A DNA stretch of 64,000 bases from Ornithinimicrobium sp. INDO-MA30-4 (GTDB taxonomy: Bacteria > Actinomycetota > Actinomycetes > Actinomycetales > Dermatophilaceae). The stretch covers positions 48,121-112,120 of the forward strand of contig NZ_CP091057.1 in the NCBI RefSeq assembly GCF_021535045.1, written 5' to 3'. Of this stretch, positions 58,005-64,000 are shown piece by piece; positions within the stretch are counted from its first letter, which is position 1; each line of letters begins with the position of its first letter. A program made the translations under genes and the position numbers. A model generated the notes under the pieces. That model saw nothing but the letters and a program-made list of their open reading frames with translations. It ran no database searches and had not been told where the DNA came from.

Positions 58005-58618
58005 GATTCGCCCTCCTGCCACTCGGCGTAGGCCACACGCCACTGAGTCTCATCGGGGTACTCATAATTCGCGATGCCGTACTTTTTCAGAACGCGGTCG
58101 GCGCGCTCTTCGGGCGTGATGTCTACGCCGTCAGCATCGAAATTGGTGATATCCGAGATATCTGTGCACACCAGGTACTCCACCACGGCAGGCTCATCCG
58201 GATTATCCAGGTCAAAAAACTCGGGCTGAGAAATGCTAATGACCTCCTCCCGCCCCTCATTTGTGTTACCAAAATTACGCAGGGACTCCAGGCGGTTCTC
58301 CAGATCCCGCTGGGCAGTAGAGATCGCCACATCCTCGAAGTCACCTCTATTGAAATCATCTGGATCAGCTGAGGCGTTGGTATTCATGCGGATGAAGTCC
58401 TCGATCAGTGGTTCTGCCTGATCGGCAGCGTCTACCTCAGCTTGTTCTTCCTCGCTCAGCGTGGGTTCTGCCGATGACGTGGCGGCCATGTCATCGGGCG
58501 TCATCGTGGCCGTAGCCTCGCCCGACTCACTGTTGCCTCCGGTGCATCCGACTAGGCCGAGCAACACCACAGCGCTTACTGCGCAGATACTCTTCTCTCG
58601 GCTATTCGCGTGCTTCAT
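57998..58618 (-). CDS. Lipoprotein, first gene of the Tad/transfer operon
   Basis: From ATG 58618 the product of about 206 residues has a signal peptide ending in a lipobox (VVLLGLVGC), an acidic threonine/serine-rich spacer and a globular part with two further cysteines (VCTDI and GESC at the end). The fold resembles small NTF2-like domains but cannot be named. The stop overlaps the next gene's start. Because it begins the long leftward gene string, the operon promoter must lie in the 197 bp upstream. Confidence 0.7.
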   Translation of the reverse strand: MKHANSREKSICAVSAVVLLGLVGCTGGNSESGEATATMTPDDMAATSSAEPTLSEEEQAEVDAADQAEPLIEDFIRMNTNASADPDDFNRGDFEDVAISTAQRDLENRLESLRNFGNTNEGREEVISISQPEFFDLDNPDEPAVVEYLVCTDISDITNFDADGVDITPEERADRVLKKYGIANYEYPDETQWRVAYAEWQEGESC

Positions 58619-58815
58619 CACGATTCCCCTTCTGTCACTGTCCGTAGGCCACAGAACTCGCCCCTCAGGATCAAACACTAGTGGACACGATACCGCTATC
58701 TTTGTTGTGCCACCTTGGCGTGTGGATAAGTCCGTGACTACCCCGAACTTGTGTATGCCCGCCTCATGCAGGCTAGCGCCCGACCTGCCCCCGGTCTAAG
58801 CGATATTGGTCACTA

Positions 58816-59251
58816 CTACTCGTTGCTGCCGTTGGCGAGCAGCGCTTCCCGGACGCTGGCCGGAGAAACGAGCAGCGCTTGGGCCAGTTCTGCCTGACGA
58901 GATTCAGCAGGCAAACGGCGATACTCCCCCTCCTCCCACCGGCGCATTGTGCGGTTAGAGACGCCGACCTTCTTGGCCAACTCTGATGTTTCCAACCCTG
59001 CACGTAGCCGCATCAGCCTTAGGCTGAGCCCGCTATCAGGCAGGTCAAGAAGGTCAGCGATCGAAATGTCTAGGACGGCGCTCAGGTTTCGTAGTTGCGC
59101 GAAGTGAGGGTTGAGCGCGGCCCAGTTCCCAACTCGAAACTCGCTCCCCTCCAGAGAGATCGAGCCGCACAGCCAGTTGATGCTGGGTCAGGCCCGCCGC
59201 TTCCCGGGCATGCCGAAGGGCATCGGGACGGATGGTTGGCCTGTCGAACAT
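58816..59251 (-). CDS. XRE-family regulator with two helix-turn-helix motifs (frameshifted)
   Basis: About 145 residues. The first XRE domain reads LRHAREAAGLTQHQLAVRLDLSG; after a frame change near 59132 (ELGAALNPHFAQLRNL when one base is added) the second domain reads AGLETSELAKKVGVSNRTMRRWEEGEY. It lies just upstream of the long transfer/pilus operon on the same strand, separated by 197 bp, which makes it the natural candidate to control that operon. Another possible target is the palindrome at 14123-14146. Confidence 0.65.
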
Positions 59252-59352
59252 CACGGTCAACCCTAGCGGCCAGCGCCTTCAGTGCCGGAGTCCACTTTGG
59301 GCCAACTCCAGGTGACTCGGGGCGGGCGCTATGGCTCTCGCTAATGCACTGA

Positions 59353-59882
59353 CTAACGCTCAGCCAGGTAAGCCCTCAAAGCAGTGGCGCACAATGCGGA
59401 TCGAGACGGGGCTTCATGCTTGACTTTGAGCGCGTCGATAGCTTCGAGATTGGGTGAGAGGAGTCGCAGTGACAGTGTCCCGAATTGTTCTGCGTCCTGT
59501 GGTTTAGCGCCTCGACGAACGAACAGGCCATCTGATGTGGGCCGGCTGGTGGCGGCCGTGAGCAGGTCGGTTAGTTGCGTGTGAGTGGCGCTGAGCGCGT
59601 CCATGAGGAGCTCTGGCTGAGTGATCCCCTCTCCCCTCGCGTGAGCTTTAACTGGGGTTATGAGCGATACCGGTAACGAAAGCGTGACGGCCAACACTCT
59701 CGCTTGCCAGCGAGGCAGGCTTCTTCGCAACACCTTGGGCGGGCTCTCCTTTCGCGGGCCGAACGTTGTCACGCTCTTCCTCCGTTGGCTGTGGGCGCGG
59801 GGCGTCGCGGTGGGGGTGGCGGTACTTTCGCTGTCCGAGAAAGGCCAGGGACAGCAGCGAGGGGTGCACGTTCGGTGCTCAT
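59353..59882 (-). CDS. Partition partner of ParA with ribbon-helix-helix-like end (frameshifts)
   Basis: The ATG at 59882 overlaps the parA stop (ATGA). The first part is proline- and basic-residue-rich and disordered. The end, GTLSLRLLSPNLEAIDALKVKHEAPSRSALCATAL when read in the frame ending at 59353, has the strand-helix-helix layout of ParG/CopG-like proteins (longest quoted unbroken run deliberately limited here: SLRLLSPNLEAIDALK and APSRSALCATALRAYL). About 176 residues, frame changes near 59780 and 59700. It would bind the centromere repeats and stimulate ParA. Confidence 0.5.
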
Positions 59883-60786
59883 GCGGAAACACCCATTTCC
59901 TTTTCATGGACATCAATAGCAGTCAGGATCTCTTGAGTTAAGAGCACAAAGTCTTCAGCTAGTGCAGGAGCGGAGCCTGGAACGCGGACAGGCTTGCGGC
60001 CGTCTTGGAGCGCCTTCAATACGGCTCGGCGCTATCAACCTGCTCGGCGACCTCGTGAATCAGAAGCCCCTTCTCCTCAGACTCCACCACTGGAGAGAGC
60101 GCATGACGGATGACATTCGTGAACACTGGGGCCGCTCCCCCGAGGACTGAGGTGATGTCTTCAATAGCGTTACGTCTGATGACTGTCGCGTTGGTCTCTA
60201 CGTCGTAGAGCAATGCCCCGAGGAGTTCCAGGTCCGGATTCGTTTGCCGTGCTGCGGTGATCTCACTGGCTAGCGCACGCAGTCCTTCGACACTCGTTCT
60301 GCCCGGCCGCGTCGGGACAACGATCCATCGCGTAGCGCCCAGGGCAAGCCTGAGCAACAAGGGGCGAGTCGGTGGGGTATCGACGATGACGAGGTCATAG
60401 TCTCCGGCTACCGCGGCCAAGGAACCAGCAAATAACTCATGAATGTCTTGGCCACGCTTCAAACGCCCAGTCAGGACGTCCTCGAGCGTGTCCAGTGCCT
60501 CACCCCCAGCAACAACATCGAGATTGGGCCGCACCTCCAGTAGCGAAGGAGTCAGCGGGCTTCCTGCATCAGAGTGTCAACCAAGTGGCGACCACCGTCA
60601 GAATTCCCTTTCAGGTGTACCCCAGAATGTGCCCAGCGTTTCCTGAGGGTCAAAGTCCACCAACAACACCCGCCACCCGGCGACCGCAGCCAACCCCGCC
60701 ACATTGCAAGCAGTCGTGCTCTTACCCACACCACCCTTGCCGTTCCCCACCGTCACTACCCGCGTCAACGCGTCATTGATTGCCAT
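59879..60786 (-). CDS. parA: ParA-type partition ATPase (frameshifted)
   Basis: The Walker ATPase that segregates the element. It starts MAINDALTRVVTVGNGKGGVGKSTTA with the deviant Walker A (GKGGVGKST) and signature lysine, then LLVDFDPQETLG (A' box), YDLVIVDTPPTRP (Walker B) and a hydrophobic C-terminal half. Frame changes occur near 60605, 60555 and 60020; past the last, the reading continues as VLKALQDGRKPVRVPGSAPAL and ends at TGA 59879-59881. About 302 residues. The partner gene follows with an ATGA overlap. Confidence 0.82.
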
Positions 60787-60977
60787 AACGCACATCCTGC
60801 CGTAAACGCTAACGTTTAGCCTTAGGACGCGCCATAGCGCCCGCACCATTCTTCGCAGTATATTTTGCATGAGCGTAAGCGGCAGCGCCCGCTTTACCCA
60901 ATGCCATAACGCGCACACTCATGCTTTTACTAGTGCTTTTCCTACGGCGCGCCATAGCGTTTGCACCATTTTTTGCA
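60782..60977 (+). repeat. Iterated GCCATARCG repeats upstream of parA, candidate centromere
   Basis: GCCATAACGCAC at 60782, GCCATAGCGCCCGC at 60831, GCCATAACGCGCAC at 60903 and GCCATAGCGTTTGC at 60951 are all in the same orientation, in two pairs about 48-49 bp apart. Two copies extend into a 27-bp repeat (60831-60857 and 60951-60977, 120 bp apart). A TAAACG/CGTTTA dyad lies at 60803-60818. This pattern beside parA suits a parS site or parA operator. Confidence 0.5.
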
Positions 60978-61009
60978 TTATTAGATGCAGTAGCGTCTGC
61001 ATTAGCCAT
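60809..61009 (-). CDS. Short Ala/Asn/Lys-rich basic protein encoded within the repeats
   Basis: The 66-residue reading from ATG 61009 consists largely of alanine, asparagine, lysine and arginine, with an internal repeat (NGANAMARRRK and NGAGAMARPK). Its codons are AT-richer than those of neighbours. It lies 23 bp upstream of the parA start and coincides with the iterated repeats. It could be a real nucleoid-like basic peptide or merely a reading created by the repeats. Confidence 0.35.
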   Translation of the reverse strand: MANADATASNNAKNGANAMARRRKSTSKSMSVRVMALGKAGAAAYAHAKYTAKNGAGAMARPKAKR

Positions 61010-62465
61010 TGTGTCCAGCGACTACTGCGCGATGGCATGGCGCAGTAGCTGCATTCGAGCATCGTCCGCCAAGTGACAAAGTCATAACTAGTCGCCACTG
61101 CACCAGGTGCGGCGTAACCTGCATCCACCCCAGACCGAGTGTGGCCTATCTGTCTGGACTGGCAGGGTTGTTCTGGTGGGGGAGGGTGTTGGGGTTTGTC
61201 TTCGGGTCGCCGCGTGACTGGGTCGGTTGCACTGGTAGCACGTGGGGCGGCGGGGTATTGGCGGTTGGTGGCGCGGGTAGTTTGTTCTCTGATGTGTTCG
61301 CGTAGGTAGGGGGTGGCGAAGTCGACGCTGCCGCGGGCGGGGGAGTAGATGAGTTCGGCATCGATGAGGCGCGCCCGGTATTGGCTGACGTAACCGTGGT
61401 TGACGCCCATTCGCTTGGCGATATCGCCAATTTTGCTGGGCCCGTCGTCGATGGCCATCGCGGCTAGGAAACCGCGGTCGACAGCCGACAGGGGAGCTAG
61501 GGCTGGTTCGTGGACGAGTTGGCCCACACGGCGGCCGGCGATGTCGATGCCCTGGGTGACGTGCTCGGTGCTGAGTTCGGCAGAGCCTCGCCCGGCTCGC
61601 CAGGTTTGGTATCCGACGAGTTGAACCATGAAGGGGTAGCCCTGGGTGCTTTGGCTGGCTTGCTGCAACGCTTGCGGGGTGATGGTTTTACCAGCCATGT
61701 GAACCGGCTCTTCGATCGCGGTAGACACTTCATCGATACCCATAGGCCCGAGATGACAACGTTCGGCTCGGCGCAGGAAGGTGGCGCCGGGTGCGTTGAG
61801 GAGCTCTTGCACGTTCGCGGGCAAGCCAGCCGCAGCAAACATGACTTGGCGTCCTTCACGGAAAGCCTGTTGGACAACTTGGGTGATGACTTGCAGGTCA
61901 GCTGCAGCGTCTGAGGACACCTCGTCAATCGTCAGTAGAACCCCGCCTCCTTCTGGTCCATCGCTTGGGCCAATTCGGTCAACGCTGATCGCAGTGAGGG
62001 CTCAATGGGGAACCGGTCGACACGTTCACGGCTGAGACCGCCACCAAACCCCGCAGCAGAAACATTGGCACTGGTCACAACCGAGTCAACCGGGTTCGAG
62101 TTGTCCCGCAACAACCCCGGAATGCTGGTCTCAGCGATCTCTTTGGCGACGCCTGGCCTCGCGGTTTCAGAGATCACGACCCACCGTTGGGCTCTGGCGG
62201 CGTCTTCGAGTGCGTTGAGCATCACCGTTTTCCCTGTGCCGCGTTGACCAACGACGACAAGCGCACGATAAGGCGAACCGGGCCCTTCCTCGGAGCTGTG
62301 GCTTCGTTCGCTTGGTGGCGGGGTTTTGCAGCGCTCCGTGGCGGTCTTGTTGCCGCGATCACGCAGGACTGGCTGCAGGTAGGTGTCGCGGTCTGAACCG
62401 AGAGGGGTGCGCCCGGTCGGGGCCGTTTGGATCGCTGCCGCTACGTCAGAGTCCGAAGGCTCCAC
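60919..62465 (-). CDS. AAA-type ATPase with C-terminal winged helix (one frameshift, odd ends)
   Basis: The core matches ATP-binding proteins of the archaeal-ATPase/AAA_16 type: GPGSPYRALVVVGQRGTGK with Walker A, VLLTIDEVSSDAA with Walker B (after a frame change near 61940), AAAGLPANVQELL and a C-terminal winged helix (IGDIAKRMGVNHGYVSQYRARL). The first 65 residues do not resemble the family and overlap cadD, so the N-terminus may be replaced at a junction near 62300. The final 80 residues also look atypical and run over the repeats. Function unknown; these ATPases occur widely in actinobacterial elements. Confidence 0.55.
61022..61048. repeat. Inverted repeat upstream of the partition region
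   Basis: CTACTGCGC (61022-61030) and GCGCAGTAG (61040-61048) are perfect 9-bp arms around a 9-base loop, 13 bp upstream of the short basic gene. It may be a terminator, an operator or a further part of the centromere. Confidence 0.5.
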
Positions 62466-63043
62466 CGCCGACGAGGATCACGATGCCGAGGCCGATGAGA
62501 ACAATGGGGAAGAGGATGTGCTCCCAGCGTTCGAGCACTTCGGCGATCAGGGGCGGGTGGCGACGAACTTGCCAGGGCCACCAGGACCGCGACAAGCGCG
62601 AGGAAGACGATGCAGTAGGCGACTACTGCGAGAGGTTCCACGCTGAGGAAGACAGGGTGTAGACGCCGATGTTGTCGCCGCCGTTGGCAAGGGTGACGCC
62701 TGCGACTGTCCACACGCCGACCTTCTTGCCGGCAACCTTGGCCTCGTCGTCATCGTCGTCATCGTCTACGCGCCAGGCCTGCCATGCGGCCCAGAGGCCG
62801 AGGCCCAGAGGGATGAGACCGAAGTACGGGATGGCTGCCGAGGGCAGGAATGCTCCGGCACCGATGGTCACCAGGACCGCGGCACCGAGGATGCCGGCGA
62901 ATCCGAGGTACTGGCCGGCCAGAATGCGGGCGGTAGTGCCGCGCTGGCCTGCCCTCGCGCGAAGAAGAGGAGAGCACGATGATGTCGTCGATGTTGGTCG
63001 CTGCGAACAGGCCCATCGCCTGCAAGACCGAGGTGAGGATCAT
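62446..63043 (-). CDS. cadD: CadD-family cadmium resistance membrane transporter (frameshifts)
   Basis: A protein of about 199 residues of the LysE-like CadD family. The start has SVLQAMGLFAATNIDDIIVL (TNIDD motif with acidic residues in the first helix). In the frames restored near 62965 and 62870 the reading continues LFFARAGQRGTTARILAGQY, GAAVLVTIGAGAFLP, GLWAAWQAWRVDDDD, a charged loop, VAGVTLANGGDNIGVYTP (second NGGDN motif) and final helices ending HILFPIVLIGLGIVILVGG. It exports or sequesters cadmium. The start overlaps the cmtR stop by 4 bp. Confidence 0.85.
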
Positions 63044-63399
63044 GCGCCCTCCCCAGCTGCGTCACATCCGGGAAGCGAGCAGGCGGGATCGATGCACGGG
63101 GCGTCTTCGTCCACTGCCAGGGTGGCATCGACCAGTGCCGTCAGCGCCTGCGCCAGGTGCGAATCGGCGATCTCATATCGTGTCCGACGACCCTCGGGCT
63201 CGGAGACGACGATCCCGCAATCGCGCAGGCATGCCAGGTGGTTGGACACGTTCGGGCGTGTCAGGTCCAGATCTCGGGCCAGTTCCGCCGGGTAAGCGGG
63301 ATGGTCGAGCAGGGTCAAGATGATCCGGGATCGAGTGGGGTCGGCCAGTGCACGACCCAGGCGGTTCATCACGTCGAGACGCGAAGCAATAGTCAGCAT
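63040..63399 (-). CDS. cmtR: CmtR-like Cd(II)/Pb(II)-sensing ArsR-family repressor
   Basis: The reading from ATG 63399 gives about 119 residues: a winged helix with LTRPNVSNHLACLRDCGIVV, in which two cysteines lie four residues apart on the recognition helix as in CmtR (C57 and C61), and a C-terminal cysteine-rich tail (PCIDPACSLPGC) supplying the third ligand. Metal binding releases it from the operator and allows cadD expression. A -10-like TATAGT (reverse strand, 63407-63412) lies so close to the ATG that the message may be leaderless. The longer start at 63429 would place the codon inside the operator. Confidence 0.85.
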   Translation of the reverse strand: MLTIASRLDVMNRLGRALADPTRSRIILTLLDHPAYPAELARDLDLTRPNVSNHLACLRDCGIVVSEPEGRRTRYEIADSHLAQALTALVDATLAVDEDAPCIDPACSLPGCDAAGEGA

Positions 63400-63427
63400 G
63401 CACTGAACTATACAGCGCGCACTGAAC
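63400..63427 (-). promoter_or_regulatory. cmtR operator: two GCACTGAAC repeats over the promoter
   Basis: GCACTGAAC at 63400-63408 and 63419-63427 are identical, with a 19-bp period, and overlap the -10-like TATAGT. The location explains autorepression of the cmtR-cadD operon. Confidence 0.6.
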
Positions 63428-63429
63428 AC

Positions 63430-63809
63430 TCGGTCACAGGCGTCAGCCCAGATCGCATGCCCGTAAGGGGATGGGCAGTGGTGACCGCAGCGGTCAGGGG
63501 CAGTCTCGCGTCTACGCGTGAAGTGACTCTCCGTTTGACCCGTCCGGATGGTTTTCCGGGACGGGGATGTCGAGCGGTCGCCAAAGGGTATGGCTGGCTA
63601 TGACCGACCTCGGTCCTTGACCTTGCTGGGCTCGCGTCCGGTCGTGCCTATCTTCACAGCGGCTCTCAGCGTCCGTTATCGAAACGTGACATTTGATACC
63701 TGTTGGGGGTATGTTGACAGCGCTTTCCTCACCGGGGAGTCCCGTGACGGCCGCTTAGTCCTGCCACCGACCACGGGCCCGTTGTATATCCGCGCGGCAG
63801 GAGCGGGGG
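63430..63809. other. Intergenic region before the riboswitch
   Basis: No supported gene. A hairpin CCCGTCC (63539-63545) / GGACGGG (63559-63565) could be a terminator. The stretch near 63680-63725 (cgttatcg...ttgacagcg) is AT-richer and may hold the promoter for the downstream gene. A 115-residue reading at 63548-63895 runs across the riboswitch and lacks a ribosome site, so I do not accept it. Confidence 0.45.
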
Positions 63810-63926
63810 ACCCACTTTGTTGGGACGTTCGCGTCCCTTGGGGTGAAGTCACCCATGGTCTTCGTGGCCGGGTGACCAGGCGCTCTCCAGCCTGAACCCG
63901 ACAGCTGACCCCGTAGGCGCAAGGAG
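63810..63926 (+). promoter_or_regulatory. Probable ydaO-type (c-di-AMP) riboswitch
   Basis: The leader ends in the conserved 3' core of actinobacterial ydaO motifs, AACCCGACAGCTGACCCC then GTAGGCG, with an upstream GGGTGAAGTCACCC hairpin and a GGCCGGGTGACC segment as expected. It lies 10 bp before the ATG at 63937. These riboswitches control wall-remodelling genes (Rpf or NlpC/P60 proteins), turning expression off when c-di-AMP is high. Confidence 0.72.
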
Positions 63927-63936
63927 AAGGAACCTC

Positions 63937-64000
63937 ATGTCTTTTACCCCTCGTGGACGTCATCGTGCACCTCGACGTCTGACCTCCGCTCGATTGACCC
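63937..64000 (+). CDS. N-terminus of a probable secreted cell-wall protein (partial)
   Basis: ATG 63937 follows AAGGAGAAGGA. Only 21 residues are in the window (MSFTPRGRHRAPRRLTSARL), a basic leader typical of Rpf and NlpC/P60 proteins that stand behind ydaO-type riboswitches in Actinobacteria. The gene is probably chromosomal. Confidence 0.6.
   Translation, partial: MSFTPRGRHRAPRRLTSARLT

Noticed and set aside
63548..63895. A 115-codon plus-strand reading before the last gene
   Set aside because: It overlaps the riboswitch core, has no ribosome site and an unusual composition.

Overview
The window is high-GC DNA from an actinobacterium (Actinomycetota). The evidence is gene content: SCO6880-type conjugation proteins, a Tad pilus locus with a LysM-SARP protein, a CmtR/CadD cadmium module, and a probable c-di-AMP (ydaO-type) riboswitch upstream of a cell-surface gene. 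Most of it reads as one conjugative element, with replication, partition, relaxase, type IV secretion and pilus genes plus cargo. It could be a plasmid or an integrated element: no integrase or att site is visible, and the last 0.6-1.5 kb looks chromosomal or like a separate cadmium cassette.

Layout. 1-9.4 kb (accessory): a serine resolvase fragment, a PIN-type toxin-antitoxin pair, a truncated pentapeptide-type membrane protein, a small secreted protein and an ABC exporter operon separated by a complete ISAs1-family element with a perfect 10-bp target duplication, and an AbiEi/AbiEii type IV toxin-antitoxin pair with its operator repeats. 9.4-16.9 kb (replication and maintenance): a primase-like replication protein, a ribbon-helix-helix protein, unknown helical proteins, a membrane protein, an HNH nuclease. 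17.1-22.8 kb: a very large TraA-type relaxase-helicase with a C-terminal Toprim primase. 23.2-33.4 kb (defence island): a PaeR7I/XhoI-type restriction-modification pair, an IS3-type remnant, a three-gene operon of a double-GHKL ATPase, a receiver-like protein and an unknown protein, and divergently a Dcm-type methyltransferase, Vsr, and a truncated second adenine methyltransferase. 33.8-58.6 kb: one leftward, mostly overlapping gene string encoding the whole type IV secretion system (VirD4, VirB4, VirB6, VirB8-like, a three-domain cell-wall hydrolase), a zeta toxin module, a LysM-SARP protein and a Tad pilus machine. 58.8-62.4 kb: an XRE regulator, a ParA/ribbon-helix-helix partition pair beside iterated repeats, and an AAA-type ATPase. 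62.4-64 kb: cadD, cmtR, the riboswitch and the start of a downstream gene.

How the genes work together. TraA would nick and unwind the DNA and perhaps prime it in the recipient. VirD4 would couple it to the VirB4/VirB6 channel, and the M23-SLT-NlpC enzyme would open the wall. The Tad pilus probably supports mating contact or adherence. ParA and its partner, AbiE, the zeta module and the PIN pair stabilise the element, and the restriction/GHKL island defends it or its host.

An important caution: more than 40 apparent frameshifts occur in otherwise well-conserved genes. Nearly all behave like a missing single base, and many sit in G or C runs of four or more. I read these as base-calling or assembly errors, not decay, and have joined the pieces into single gene entries, noting where the frame changes. 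Coordinates of joined genes therefore span more than one reading frame.
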